A DNA stretch of 64,000 bases, taken from contig NZ_PQHZ01000012.1 in the NCBI RefSeq assembly GCF_003385185.1, forward strand, positions 1-64,000, read 5' to 3'. The notes beneath the pieces were generated by a model, which was not told where the DNA came from, did no database searches, and saw only the letters and a program-made list of their open reading frames with translations. Of the stretch, positions 6,900 to 14,752 are shown one piece after another. This stretch comes from Amycolatopsis palatopharyngis. GTDB taxonomy: Bacteria; Actinomycetota; Actinomycetes; Mycobacteriales; Pseudonocardiaceae. A program made the translations under genes and the position numbers. Numbering within the stretch: position 1 is the first letter of the stretch; the number at the start of each line of letters is the position of its first letter.

Positions 6900-7882
6900 G
6901 GCACTGCCCGCCGTTCCTCGAGGGCCTGGCGGACCAGCGCGCGGCCGCGGGCTGCGCGGTCCGAGCTTTCAGGGTCGTGGTCGCAGAGCTGGCGGCCGAC
7001 GTAGCCGGTCTGGTCGCAGAGTCCGCAGCTGGCGATCGCGGTCGCGCGGTTCTGCGCGGCGGTGTGTGCTCGCACCTGCAGACGTTGCCGGGCCCAGGCG
7101 GCGGCGTGGCGGCGTGCGGCGCCGCATGCGCCGCAGGGGCCGACTGCCGGTGAGTTCCGATGGGCGGGGCACTGAGAGGGCGGGATCTCGGCGTCATGGT
7201 CTGCTGCCGTGGTGAGTTGCGTCGGGAACGGGACCACCACCCCTTGGTCATCTTTTGTGGATGGTCCGTGGCTGGTAGTACGACACCCAGGTGTCACCTC
7301 AATCGGTCCGGTTTGGCATGTCATTCCATCCGGAACACCGTTATCTGTCACCTGAAAGTCAGTTTCACGAGCCATAGCTGTGTCACCTGTTTCGGTCTTG
7401 TCCACAGGGGACGGACCGGATTGAGGTGACACGTGGATGTCACCTCGGTCCGCGTCGTCGCCTGACACAGCTGTGTCACCGGAGTCATCGGTCCGTGACG
7501 GCACGGACGCCGGTGCGCCGTCCAGCGCGATGAGCTCGACCCGGTCCAAAAGGTCGTCCGGGACCACCAGCCAGTACTCGTCCGTCTTGAGCGCTCCACC
7601 GCGGCCGCCACCACGAGAGCGGCGGTCGATGATCCTGTACTCGTCGCGCAGCACCGCGAGCCAGCGGATGATGGTGCGTTCGCTCTTGCCCGTGATCGCC
7701 GCGAGGCGGGGGTTGCCGGGCCTGACGCGTGTTCCGTCCGGATCCGCGTGCTGCGCGAGGATGCCGGCGATGAGCTTGATCTGCAGTGGCATCACCATGC
7801 GCTGCACTAGCCGCTCCCAGTTGAACCGAGGGAACGGCTGCAGCGGTGGGCTGGCGACGTCACCAGCGTCGGTAGTGGTCAC
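6896..7882 (-). CDS. helix-turn-helix replication-type protein
   Basis: A 328-residue protein starting at GTG 7882, whose first bases overlap the stop of the upstream gene (GTGA). Residues ~10-115 form a phage replisome-organizer-like winged helix: FNWERLVQRMVMPLQIKLIA, then LAAITGKSERTIIRWLAVLR and EYWLVVPDDL. A low-complexity Asp/Thr-rich linker follows. The C-terminal ~90 residues have Cys pairs (CPAHRNS, CGACG, CGLCDQTG, LCDHD) like a zinc ribbon. It probably recognises the element's origin or loads replication proteins; the FtsK-gamma gene is its direct neighbour. The longer frame to 8143 overlaps that gene and is rejected. Confidence 0.7.
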   Translation of the reverse strand: MTTTDAGDVASPPLQPFPRFNWERLVQRMVMPLQIKLIAGILAQHADPDGTRVRPGNPRLAAITGKSERTIIRWLAVLRDEYRIIDRRSRGGGRGGALKTDEYWLVVPDDLLDRVELIALDGAPASVPSRTDDSGDTAVSGDDADRGDIHVSPQSGPSPVDKTETGDTAMARETDFQVTDNGVPDGMTCQTGPIEVTPGCRTTSHGPSTKDDQGVVVPFPTQLTTAADHDAEIPPSQCPAHRNSPAVGPCGACGAARRHAAAWARQRLQVRAHTAAQNRATAIASCGLCDQTGYVGRQLCDHDPESSDRAARGRALVRQALEERRAVP

Positions 7883-8517
7883 TCCAGAACCCCGCTTTCC
7901 CCCAGATCTGGCGACGTGCCCTCCTGTCTCTCGGTCGCCCGTATTTGGGTCAGGACCGAGTCGAGGTCCTCGGGTGGGCAGCGCACCTCGCGTGGTGTGA
8001 TGCCGTTCGCTTCGCCGACCACGCCGTACGCCTCGAGGATGGTGAGTAGGCGCGCCGCCTTCGCCCACCCGATGCGCAACTTGCGCTGCACCATGGCCTG
8101 CGAGCCGTGCTGGCTCACGATCAGCTGCTCGGCCACCCGGCACAGCAACTCGACCTCGTCGGCGTCCAGGCCCTCCGGCTCAGGCGCGTACGGGTCGACG
8201 TCGACGGGGTCCTCCACGGGCTCGAGAGCGCGCGGCTCGAACGGCAGCTCGTTCTTGCCGGTGCGCGCCTGGTACTCAGCCCGGAGCAAGTTGATCAACA
8301 GGTTCGCATCTGCGCTTCCGCCGGCGAACGCTTCGATCTGCGTAGCGCGCACCTGGCGCACGATCTCGCCGGTGTCGAGGTTGGTGGAGAAGCGGCTGCC
8401 CTCGACCACCATGAGGACGACGTGCCCACCCTTGGGTGAGTCGGTCAGCGCGTCGGTCAGGGCGTCGAGTCCGTTCACGTCGCCCTTGGGCAACGTGCTG
8501 GACAAGGTCACGCTCAC
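7879..8517 (-). CDS. protein with a stand-alone FtsK gamma (winged-helix) domain
   Basis: A 212-residue protein from GTG 8517 (AGGAGG five bases upstream). Residues ~125-195 match the FtsK gamma domain that reads chromosomal orienting sequences: VAEQLIVSQHGSQAMVQRKL, then IGWAKAARLLTILEAYGVVG and REVRCPPEDLD. The motor ATPase is absent. The N-terminal ~95 residues (GGHVVLMVVEGSRFSTNLDT) form a separate domain that I cannot name but that recurs in actinophage proteins. The protein could bind polar host sequences or recruit host FtsK for segregation, dimer resolution or replication of the element; this is inference. Confidence 0.75.
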   Translation of the reverse strand: MSVTLSSTLPKGDVNGLDALTDALTDSPKGGHVVLMVVEGSRFSTNLDTGEIVRQVRATQIEAFAGGSADANLLINLLRAEYQARTGKNELPFEPRALEPVEDPVDVDPYAPEPEGLDADEVELLCRVAEQLIVSQHGSQAMVQRKLRIGWAKAARLLTILEAYGVVGEANGITPREVRCPPEDLDSVLTQIRATERQEGTSPDLGESGVLE

Positions 8518-8545
8518 GGGAACCTCCTACGTCTTCAGGTTTGGG

Positions 8546-8839
8546 TTACGACACAGCCCGCAGTGGCGCCAACTGCTCCAGGTAGGCGCCGAGCTCCGAC
8601 ATCGGCGTGCGCGGGCTGTGCATGGCTGCCAGGGCCAGCGGGACGATCGCCAGGCGTGGCGGCTCCTCGCGGCCCCACAGCACGAGGCGCCCCAGCAGTT
8701 GTCTCGGATCCAGATCGCGAACGTCGGTGATCAGCTGCAGCGCGTCGTCGACGGCGCGGTGGGCGTACCGGTTCGCGTCGTCACGCAAGATCACGGGACA
8801 GGCGTGGCGCTCGAGCCTGGCGAGGGCAGCGGCGTTCAC
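8546..8839 (-). CDS. hypothetical protein
   Basis: A 97-residue, Arg/Leu-rich helical protein from GTG 8839 (VNAAALARLERHACPVILRD); the start overlaps the upstream TGA. No family recognised. Confidence 0.6.
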   Translation of the reverse strand: MNAAALARLERHACPVILRDDANRYAHRAVDDALQLITDVRDLDPRQLLGRLVLWGREEPPRLAIVPLALAAMHSPRTPMSELGAYLEQLAPLRAVS

Positions 8840-9123
8840 ACCGCACCGCCAGGGCTGGGCAGCGCGACCGCGTGGACCGTTGCCTGGACGGTTCCGTGAC
8901 CGCGGTCCGACCAGTCGACGAGCCCGAGCTCGCGCAGCGTCCGCAAGTGGTGATGCGCGGTCGACACCGAAACGCTGGCCATGAGCGCGATCTCGCGCAC
9001 TGACGGCGGTGGGCCAGCCGACGTCAACCGGAGCACCGTCAGCAGGACCACGGTGCATGTGTGCCCGATCGCGTCCGCGGGTCGGCAGCTCTGGCGGCTC
9101 CGACGGCGATGCCACTCAGCCAT
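8836..9123 (-). CDS. LexA-like winged-helix DNA-binding protein
   Basis: A 95-residue protein whose residues ~30-80 look like the LexA N-terminal DNA-binding domain: PPSVREIALMASVSVSTAHH (helices 2 and 3), HLRTLRELGLVDW, then a wing. There is no protease part. Probably a small phage regulator. Overlaps the HNH gene and the 8546 gene. Confidence 0.7.
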   Translation of the reverse strand: MAEWHRRRSRQSCRPADAIGHTCTVVLLTVLRLTSAGPPPSVREIALMASVSVSTAHHHLRTLRELGLVDWSDRGHGTVQATVHAVALPSPGGAV

Positions 9124-9496
9124 GTCGCCACCTCGCCGAACGAGCGAGGTCGACAGCCGGGGGCATCATGCCGTCGTCGGTGAGCCATACGAAGCCGTGG
9201 TGCAGTAGCACCGCGCGCTTGTGCGGGTCCTCCCACGACTCCACGCACCACCCAGCCTGGTAGTACACGGCGCGAGTGTTGGTCACCATGCCGTGGTGAC
9301 CGGTGGTGCCGTCCCCGCACAGGTAAAGCACGTTCGAGGGCAGCCACGGACCACCCTGTCCTTCCCGCTTGCGGTGATGCATGGTCTCGCCGACGTGCTG
9401 ACCGCAGATCTCGCACAGCCCGTTGCTGCGGCGCTCGACGAGCGAGCGGCACTTCTTCACGCTCATCGGTCGGCTCTTAGCTGCCACCGGAACCAC
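9116..9496 (-). CDS. HNH endonuclease
   Basis: A 126-residue HNH nuclease: RSNGLCEICGQHVGETMHHR (CxxC and the first catalytic His pair), LPSNVLYLCGDGTTGHHGMV (Asn and HH), then a tryptophan-rich C-terminus. It differs from the HNH protein at 94-450 in architecture and looks like a free-standing or recombination-linked nuclease. Met-11 is a possible alternative start. Confidence 0.8.
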   Translation of the reverse strand: MVPVAAKSRPMSVKKCRSLVERRSNGLCEICGQHVGETMHHRKREGQGGPWLPSNVLYLCGDGTTGHHGMVTNTRAVYYQAGWCVESWEDPHKRAVLLHHGFVWLTDDGMMPPAVDLARSARWRHG

Positions 9497-9899
9497 CCGC
9501 CCTCACGCCGGTGCCGCTCGTGCAACCGCTGGTCCAACGTTGGCCATCACGGCGCCAGCGGCACAGGCCCGCTTTTCTTGCGGCCTGCACCGACCAGAAC
9601 GAGCCGTCGGCCATGTGGCTGTCGAACGCCACCGCGCCGTCGTCGGACAGAGACACCAGGCAGCCGCATTTGCACCGTCCACCGATCAGCAACCGCTCAG
9701 CGAGCGCGTTCACTGCCGCCGCTGGGCCTTCGTGGTGCTCGACGTGAACCCGCGCTCCGCGATACGTGGCGCTCGCCCACCAGTCCGCCAGGTGCACGGG
9801 CACGTGGTCATGGAGGTAGCCGAACTCCAGTTGGGCGGCACCGGTGCGGCCCACCAGGTCTACGCCCGCGTGGAAGGCATCCTCATCCATGGTCATCAC
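9477..9899 (-). CDS. conserved actinophage-type hypothetical protein
   Basis: A 140-residue protein with the pattern DAFHAGVDLVGRTGAAQLEF, LHDHVPVHLADWWASATYRG and CRWRRDGQRWTSGC, seen in many actinobacterial phage-like elements. A CKCGC motif lies near residue 77. Function unknown. The first or third Met may be the start. Confidence 0.7.
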   Translation of the reverse strand: MMTMDEDAFHAGVDLVGRTGAAQLEFGYLHDHVPVHLADWWASATYRGARVHVEHHEGPAAAVNALAERLLIGGRCKCGCLVSLSDDGAVAFDSHMADGSFWSVQAARKAGLCRWRRDGQRWTSGCTSGTGVRAGGSGGS

Positions 9900-10116
9900 C
9901 TCCCTGCGCTGGCGTTACCTTGAGGGACGCGAGTTCGAGCAGGAACTTCCAGCCTTGCGGGTTGCTCTCGTCAGCGATCCACGCGTTGTCCGGCGGGTGG
10001 CCGGGGAAGGTGGAGTGCAGACCGGCGAACGGGCCGGTACGGGTGGCGCCACTCAGCACCTCAGTGCCGGTGACGCGCTCCCCTATCGCCCATGTCTTCT
10101 CGGGTACGGATGTCAT
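9883..10116 (-). CDS. hypothetical protein
   Basis: A 77-residue protein, MTSVPEKTWAIGERVTGTEV onward; no family recognised. ATGA-coupled to the upstream Cys-rich gene. Confidence 0.55.
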   Translation of the reverse strand: MTSVPEKTWAIGERVTGTEVLSGATRTGPFAGLHSTFPGHPPDNAWIADESNPQGWKFLLELASLKVTPAQGGDDHG

Positions 10117-10601
10117 CCCGCATCACTCCGCTGCATCGCCTTCAGCCGCAGCGCGGTCCAGCCTGCGCACAGGTCACCCGGTGTGCCGTCCGCTTTGTAC
10201 GGTCGGCCGTCATGGATGGGCGGCTGGTAGTTCAGCGGCGACGCGGGCGTCGTCGCGCCGAACGGATGCTGCCAGTGGGTTGGCCGGCGCATTCCGCGGT
10301 GGCACCAGAACACGCTCCCGCTCTCGACGAGCGCGAGCAGCGCCTGCTCATCGGTTGCGGCGTCCGCGACGCCGCGGCGTTCGGGCGAGTTCGGCCGGTA
10401 GGCACAGTCCGGGCACATGCCCGCCTGGACGTCCGGTTCCAGATCGGTGCGTGGCGGTTGCTGCTCGAGGTCGAACACTGGCATCCAGCACGTACACCCG
10501 CCCGGCCCGCTCAGGGCAGATCCGTAACAGCAGGGGTCTTCGGCGTTGCCGACGTCCGGCCAGCTCTCTGAGCTGCTCGCGCCGTTGGGGCACAGGGACA
10601 T
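10113..10601 (-). CDS. cysteine-rich hypothetical protein
   Basis: A 162-residue protein from ATG 10601, overlapping the upstream stop. Numerous cysteines (CPNGASS, DPCCYGS, CTCWMPV, MCPDCAYRP, VFWCHRG, DLCAGW) suggest several zinc sites. This arrangement recurs in actinobacterial mobile elements; function unknown. Confidence 0.6.
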   Translation of the reverse strand: MSLCPNGASSSESWPDVGNAEDPCCYGSALSGPGGCTCWMPVFDLEQQPPRTDLEPDVQAGMCPDCAYRPNSPERRGVADAATDEQALLALVESGSVFWCHRGMRRPTHWQHPFGATTPASPLNYQPPIHDGRPYKADGTPGDLCAGWTALRLKAMQRSDAG

Positions 10602-11011
10602 CACAGGGCCTTTCCGGTGGGCATGTCGTCCTCGAACCACTCGGCGATGAGCGCGACCTCGGCGACACCCCACTGGTTGGGCAGCCGCATTTCGAAAGCC
10701 GCGCACATGCGAGTCCGGCCGGACTTGTTGGTCTGTTCGTCCCGAGTTGCTCCGTTACCCCGATACCCGAGCGTGCGCGGCCCGGTCATGGGGTGGGCGG
10801 CGATCGCGGAGCACCACGCCTCGAAGGAAACGCGCGGATGCGAGCGGGCCTCGACATTTCCCGAGACGGTGCCGAGTCCAGGCGGCACCGTCCACGACAG
10901 GGGCGCGAGCTTCCGCTCCTCGCCCAGTGTGACCAGCTCGGTGATCGCGGCAAGGCTGCGGCGCTGCCAGCGGCGGCGCTCGGCGTCAGTGGGCTGACCG
11001 AAGATGCTCAT
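10601..11011 (-). CDS. hypothetical protein
   Basis: A 136-residue protein, MSIFGQPTDAERRRWQRRS onward, ending WFEDDMPTGKAL. No family recognised; coupled at both ends. Confidence 0.6.
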   Translation of the reverse strand: MSIFGQPTDAERRRWQRRSLAAITELVTLGEERKLAPLSWTVPPGLGTVSGNVEARSHPRVSFEAWCSAIAAHPMTGPRTLGYRGNGATRDEQTNKSGRTRMCAAFEMRLPNQWGVAEVALIAEWFEDDMPTGKAL

Positions 11012-11415
11012 GTCGTCACCTGCCCGTCGACCAGGAGCAGCGCGGTGAACTCGTCGACGGTGAGCTCCGTGCTCGCGCCCTTACGCAGGCGGGCGGAGAT
11101 CTCTGAGTGGACCTCGTCCGACAGGAACGGGTTGATCAGCTCGACGTTGACCTGGTGGTGCTCGTCGGTACGACCTTCGAGCGACGCGAACACGCTGTGA
11201 GCGAGGTGCCGCAGCGTGATCGATACCCGCTGAAGAGACCGTGCCCACGCCACGAACTCGTTCCACCCTCCTCCTGGCGCGTCGACTCCTATGAGCTGGA
11301 CACGGACCGGGTCGAAGCCCGGCGCGATCGCTACGACGTGCTCGCCGAGGTTGTGCGCGGCCATGTGCATCACCACGAGCTGGGTTCGGGTGACGGCGGG
11401 ATGCAGTGTGCTCAT
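11008..11415 (-). CDS. hypothetical protein
   Basis: A 135-residue protein from ATG 11415 (MSTLHPAVTRTQLVVMHMAA), overlapping the upstream TGA. The C-terminal helical region (EISARLRKGASTELTVDEFT) is followed by ALLLVDGQ. No family recognised. Confidence 0.6.
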   Translation of the reverse strand: MSTLHPAVTRTQLVVMHMAAHNLGEHVVAIAPGFDPVRVQLIGVDAPGGGWNEFVAWARSLQRVSITLRHLAHSVFASLEGRTDEHHQVNVELINPFLSDEVHSEISARLRKGASTELTVDEFTALLLVDGQVTT

Positions 11416-11618
11416 CACGACCACATCCCTGCGGTCAGTTGCAGGAACAGCAGCCACAGCACGCCGCCGATGGTGAGGAGCGCGCCGGCGGCCGCGACGA
11501 GCCCGATCGCGGCGGCGAGCACGATCAGCATCAGCTCGGAGCTACGGGAGAAGTGATTGCCCAGCTTGTTGACTGCATTGGGGGCCTGGGGCACCGAAGG
11601 CAGGACACGGATCGTCAT
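11415..11618 (-). CDS. small membrane protein
   Basis: A 67-residue protein with one long or two short membrane helices (MLIVLAAAIGLVAAAGALLT, VLWLLFLQLTAGM) after a polar N-terminus. ATGA-coupled on both sides. Confidence 0.6.
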   Translation of the reverse strand: MTIRVLPSVPQAPNAVNKLGNHFSRSSELMLIVLAAAIGLVAAAGALLTIGGVLWLLFLQLTAGMWS

Positions 11619-12325
11619 CGCGCACCCCCCTGCGGCGCGTGACGACGATCCGCGTCCAAGCTGGTGGCCGCGTGCGGTGTGCAGAACGCGGCGCCGGGCA
11701 CGTGCCGTAGCTGCCACACGGGCGCCTCGGCACAGTCCACGGTGGTGCAGCTCGACAGGGCGTCGACGGCCAGCCACGCGTCCGGGGACTGCTCGAGCAG
11801 CTGGCCGTCGGTGAGCTCACCGGCGGCCGGGAGGATCCGGGTCGTGTCGCCAGGGTCGTCGACGACGATCTCCGACACGTGCACCAAATGGCCGAAGCCG
11901 CCCGACTTGCCGTACACCACCGCGTTGTCGACCGGCAGGCCGCATTCCACGGAGCGAACGGCGTAGGCCATCGCGGCGGGGTTGCCGTCGGCGTTCATCC
12001 ACGAGCCACCGGTGATCCGGTCCCACCAGTCCTCGATTCGGAAGGTCATCGTGATCCCGGTCCTTGTCGTGACGGTGACGTCCTGACCGGCCAGCTGGTG
12101 CGGTTCGGTGTGCAGCATCGGGTTGGGCCTCCGGTCGGGGCGTGCTTCGAGGACGACTGATGTGGAGCTCGCCGCGGATGCGGTAGCCCCAGTGGCGCGG
12201 GAGTGACGCGGTGGGCCGGCGGTGATCGTTCGGCCTGCTGCCTGCAGCAACACGCTGGCGTCGATGCCGGCGCACCGCTTTCGGTGAGCACCGGATTCCT
12301 CGAACCACCCTCGCCGCGCGGTCAT
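11615..12325 (-). CDS. hypothetical protein
   Basis: Up to 236 residues. The clearly protein-like part starts at MLHTEPHQLAGQDVTV (ATG 12118, GGAGG nine bases upstream) and runs through ITMTFRIEDWWDRITG to a Cys-containing end. The frame is open upstream to an ATG at 12325 that overlaps the stop of the previous gene (ATGA), as almost every gene here does, so the longer start is given; the extra 69 residues are Ser/Arg/Ala-rich and less convincing. If 12118 is the true start, 12119-12321 is non-coding. Function unknown. Confidence 0.5.
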   Translation of the reverse strand: MTARRGWFEESGAHRKRCAGIDASVLLQAAGRTITAGPPRHSRATGATASAASSTSVVLEARPDRRPNPMLHTEPHQLAGQDVTVTTRTGITMTFRIEDWWDRITGGSWMNADGNPAAMAYAVRSVECGLPVDNAVVYGKSGGFGHLVHVSEIVVDDPGDTTRILPAAGELTDGQLLEQSPDAWLAVDALSSCTTVDCAEAPVWQLRHVPGAAFCTPHAATSLDADRRHAPQGGAR

Positions 12326-12597
12326 TGGCCCGCCTCGGCCTTCTGCTCCTCAGCACGTTGATCTTCAAGCGAGATACCGAACTCGCCGTCCGTCCAGGTG
12401 TTCAGATAGGCCAGCGCGAGCTCGGCGGCCGCCGCGCGTCCGAAATACCATCCGTGGAGAAAGTCGGATTCGCGCTCCTCCTCCTTGGCGGCGCGAGCCT
12501 CATCGCGGTCAGCCATGAGCGTCCGCTGGTACCCCGCGAGGTTCTCCCGCAGTCGAGCGGCCGAAAGTCGGCTGCGGGTCTTGTTCAGGGCGGTCAT
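12322..12597 (-). CDS. hypothetical protein
   Basis: A 91-residue helical protein, MTALNKTRSRLSAARLRENL onward, with a charged coiled-coil-like segment. No family recognised. Confidence 0.6.
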   Translation of the reverse strand: MTALNKTRSRLSAARLRENLAGYQRTLMADRDEARAAKEEERESDFLHGWYFGRAAAAELALAYLNTWTDGEFGISLEDQRAEEQKAEAGQ

Positions 12598-12758
12598 CAG
12601 TTACCGCCCTGCGTGTTCGGGGGAGGCGTGGGTGCGACCGCGGTCGTGGTGTGGGTGGTCTGCTCGTCGACGGGGATCACGGGCTCGGCGCGGCATGCGC
12701 CGAGCGTGAGCACCGCGACCACCGCCGTGGTGGAGGCGATAGGCTGTCGGACGGTCAC
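12597..12758 (-). CDS. small lipoprotein
   Basis: A 53-residue protein starting at GTG 12758 (VTVRQPIASTTAVVAVLTLG followed by AC): signal peptide with lipobox LGAC at about residue 22, then a short Thr/Pro-rich mature peptide. AAAGGA lies six bases upstream of the GTG; the in-frame ATG at 12773 overlaps this site. Function unknown. Confidence 0.6.
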   Translation of the reverse strand: MTVRQPIASTTAVVAVLTLGACRAEPVIPVDEQTTHTTTAVAPTPPPNTQGGN

Positions 12759-12844
12759 CAGATGTCCTTTCATTCGGGTTGGGGCGGCTTGGTGGCCACC
12801 TCGGGGCTCGGCGTCTGCAGCGCCGGGCCCCTCTTCTTCTGGGG

Positions 12845-13081
12845 TCACACAGCTGCGGGGATGCGGCTCCGGGTCTTCTTGGGCGGCTCGCCGCGCAGCC
12901 ATCGGTCGACCGCTTCTCGGGGAATGGTGTGACGTGCCCGGGGGGCGGACTGGTAGCCCTCCAGGCCCTTTCGGCCCTGTGTGCGCTGGTAGGTCTGCAC
13001 GGCCTTCAGGACCGTCTTGTGGTGTCGGCCCGCGTACTCGGCCACCTGGTGGGTCTGCATCCACTGTGGAACCGCGTTCAT
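12845..13081 (-). CDS. excisionase-like helix-turn-helix protein
   Basis: A 78-residue protein of the excisionase/MerR-like HTH type: QTHQVAEYAGRHHKTVLKAV (HTH), then SAPRARHTIPREAVDRWLRG, the usual wing and C-terminal helix of Xis-like proteins. It would bend attachment-site DNA and steer the integrase at 14753 toward excision. It is the second gene of the leftward operon and is separated by three bases from the repressor stop. Confidence 0.75.
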   Translation of the reverse strand: MNAVPQWMQTHQVAEYAGRHHKTVLKAVQTYQRTQGRKGLEGYQSAPRARHTIPREAVDRWLRGEPPKKTRSRIPAAV

Positions 13082-13327
13082 TCACACACCTGCCTTCGAG
13101 GACAGCAGTCGGTCGATGGGAACTCCGAGCACATCGGCGAACGCCTTAAGCAGTGGCGCCTGGGGCGTGTGCAGCCCACGTTCCAGGCGACCGATGTGCT
13201 GAGGCGTGACGTGGTGTCCGGAGGCCAGGCACCTTGCGGCCAGCCCGGGGCGGGTTAGGCCCGCACGCTCGCGCTCCTCCCGGAGCAGATCCGGGTCGAA
13301 GGGAAGCGTCAGTGCGTCTTTCGGCAT
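13082..13327 (-). CDS. XRE-family (Cro/CI-like) repressor, leaderless start
   Basis: An 81-residue helix-turn-helix protein: LREERERAGLTRPGLAARCL, then HHVTPQHIGRLERGLHTPQA and a C-terminal dimer helix. The ATG at 13327 is chosen although it has no ribosome site: TTGAAT (13358-13363), a 17-base spacer and TAACGT (13335-13340) form a promoter whose start point would fall on this ATG, giving a leaderless mRNA. The alternative ATG at 13363 would lie inside the -35 box. The -10 is buried in a 15-bp operator copied in front of the divergent gene, so the protein probably represses both itself and the 13452 gene. Confidence 0.8.
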   Translation of the reverse strand: MPKDALTLPFDPDLLREERERAGLTRPGLAARCLASGHHVTPQHIGRLERGLHTPQAPLLKAFADVLGVPIDRLLSSKAGV

Positions 13328-13331
13328 GAGC

Positions 13332-13363
13332 CGAACGTTAGCGAACGTTGTGCGCTCATTCAA
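13332..13363 (-). promoter_or_regulatory. repressor promoter with operator A
   Basis: On the minus strand, -35 TTGAAT (13358-13363), 17-base spacer, -10 TAACGT (13335-13340). The operator GTTCGCTAACGTTCG (13332-13346) covers the -10. The same 15 bases occur at 13425-13439. Confidence 0.6.
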
Positions 13364-13407
13364 CGATCTTCAGCGGAAAGTTTCCGAACGTGACTTGCGC
13401 GTTACCC

Positions 13408-13439
13408 TTGCCACGCTGCATAATGTTCGCTAACGTTCG
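13408..13439 (+). promoter_or_regulatory. promoter of the 13452 gene with operator B
   Basis: -35 TTGCCA (13408-13413), 17-base spacer, -10 TAACGT (13431-13436), with operator GTTCGCTAACGTTCG at 13425-13439. A half-site (CCGAACG) lies between the two operators at 13384-13390. Confidence 0.6.
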
Positions 13440-13451
13440 CTTGGAGCAGGG

Positions 13452-13907
13452 ATGACCGATGATGACCGGCGTTACTGGTTGGCCGAGTGCCTTGACCAGA
13501 GACGTATCGACCTCGACTTCTCCTGGGAGGAAGTAGCTGAGGGCGCGGGAATGACGACGGTCAACCTGCGGCGTATTCGCAACAACAAGGGCGGGCTGCC
13601 TGGGCGCACCAAGCGCAAGCTTCAGACCGCCCTGAAGCTCTGCGACGGGGCGATTGACAGCCTGATGGCCGGCTACCCAGGAAACCTCGAACCCGACAGT
13701 CCTGAGTGGAGGGACGCGGCGCTACAAGCGACCCGCGCACTGGCCGAGAGCGAACCAGAAGGCAGACCTGTTGTTGAGCTGAACCCGCAACGGATCCCGC
13801 TGTCCCAACTACGGGCGACGGTGGCGCAAATGAAGGCGCAACTGGAGGCCCTGGAAGCGCAGGTGGACGCATACACGGAGGACGAAAACTTACGTCCCCC
13901 TGGGTAA
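13452..13907 (+). CDS. helix-turn-helix regulatory protein
   Basis: A 151-residue protein. Residues ~8-65 form an HTH: LDFSWEEVAEGAGMTTVNLR, RIRNNKGGLPGRTKRKLQTA. The C-terminal 30 residues (LRATVAQMKAQLEALEAQVD) are a coiled coil, suggesting an oligomer. It is divergent from the repressor and shares the operator pair, the position of a Cro-like or immunity regulator. The start ATG follows GGAGCAGGG. Confidence 0.75.
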   Translation: MTDDDRRYWLAECLDQRRIDLDFSWEEVAEGAGMTTVNLRRIRNNKGGLPGRTKRKLQTALKLCDGAIDSLMAGYPGNLEPDSPEWRDAALQATRALAESEPEGRPVVELNPQRIPLSQLRATVAQMKAQLEALEAQVDAYTEDENLRPPG

Positions 13908-14008
13908 CCATCCGGTCACGACTAGTGCACCAAGCGTAGCGCTGGGACCGCGCTCATCGACACTCCGTGATCCGGACATTTGAATTTTGGACTAAATGAG
14001 GAGCGGTA

Positions 14009-14743
14009 TTGACTGAGCGCGACCGTCTCATCTCGGAGCTCGACGACATCATGCGGCGGGCCGAGACAGCTCTGCAGCGCCTGGAGGCGCGTCAGTGCAC
14101 GACGGACAGGACTCCCGTCCGGCCGAAGTTGACCATCGTGAAGGGCGGTCTGATCGCGGCGATCGCCGTCTGCGGAGCGGCGGCGCGAATAACGGAGAAG
14201 GCGCGCAACCATCCAGGTATTGCCAGTAGTGCCGCGGCCGCCCTCGCCGTCGTCGCGGTGTCGACGGCGGTCTTCGTGCTGGGCCCTGAGCGCGATGACA
14301 GGACAACCGATCTGCCAGGCGCTCTGCCCGCCGAGCTCACGGTGTCCCCTCCCACTGGAACACCCGGAGGGGCGGCCGCTGAAATTCCCGAGCAACGAAA
14401 CCGAAGGACACCGCAGCCCAGCACCGTGGCGTCCATGGTGTCGCCTGCCCCGAAGCCGCACGAGGTGCCGACAGCCAAGGTTGCGCCGAGCAGCTCGGTG
14501 ATCCCGGTGCCTCGACAGCCGGCGGCGCCGCAGCCGAGCGCTGAGACGACCTCTCGTCCGGAACCCGCTCCCGTCGACGAGGAGCGCGAGGCCCACAGCG
14601 ACCGCGGTGACACAGACGAGAACCGCAAAGGCAGCGGCGGCCGCGACGACAAGTACCGCAACGAGCGTGTGCGCTGCCTCGACGTGGAACCGAATCCAGC
14701 GGTGGATCGCAATGCTTGCGACTCTGCGGCTGGCGGCAGGTAA
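14009..14743 (+). CDS. membrane protein with proline-rich extracytoplasmic region
   Basis: A 244-residue protein from TTG 14009 (GAGGAG five bases upstream). A short coiled-coil N-terminus (LISELDDIMRRAETALQRLE) is followed by two hydrophobic stretches (LTIVKGGLIAAIAVCGAAAR and IASSAAAALAVVAVSTAVFV), then a Pro/Ser/Thr-rich tail with CLDVEPNPAVDRNACDS at the end. Function unknown; it lies between regulator and integrase, where lysogenically expressed genes are often found. Confidence 0.6.
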   Translation: MTERDRLISELDDIMRRAETALQRLEARQCTTDRTPVRPKLTIVKGGLIAAIAVCGAAARITEKARNHPGIASSAAAALAVVAVSTAVFVLGPERDDRTTDLPGALPAELTVSPPTGTPGGAAAEIPEQRNRRTPQPSTVASMVSPAPKPHEVPTAKVAPSSSVIPVPRQPAAPQPSAETTSRPEPAPVDEEREAHSDRGDTDENRKGSGGRDDKYRNERVRCLDVEPNPAVDRNACDSAAGGR

Positions 14744-14752
14744 GGAGCGACG

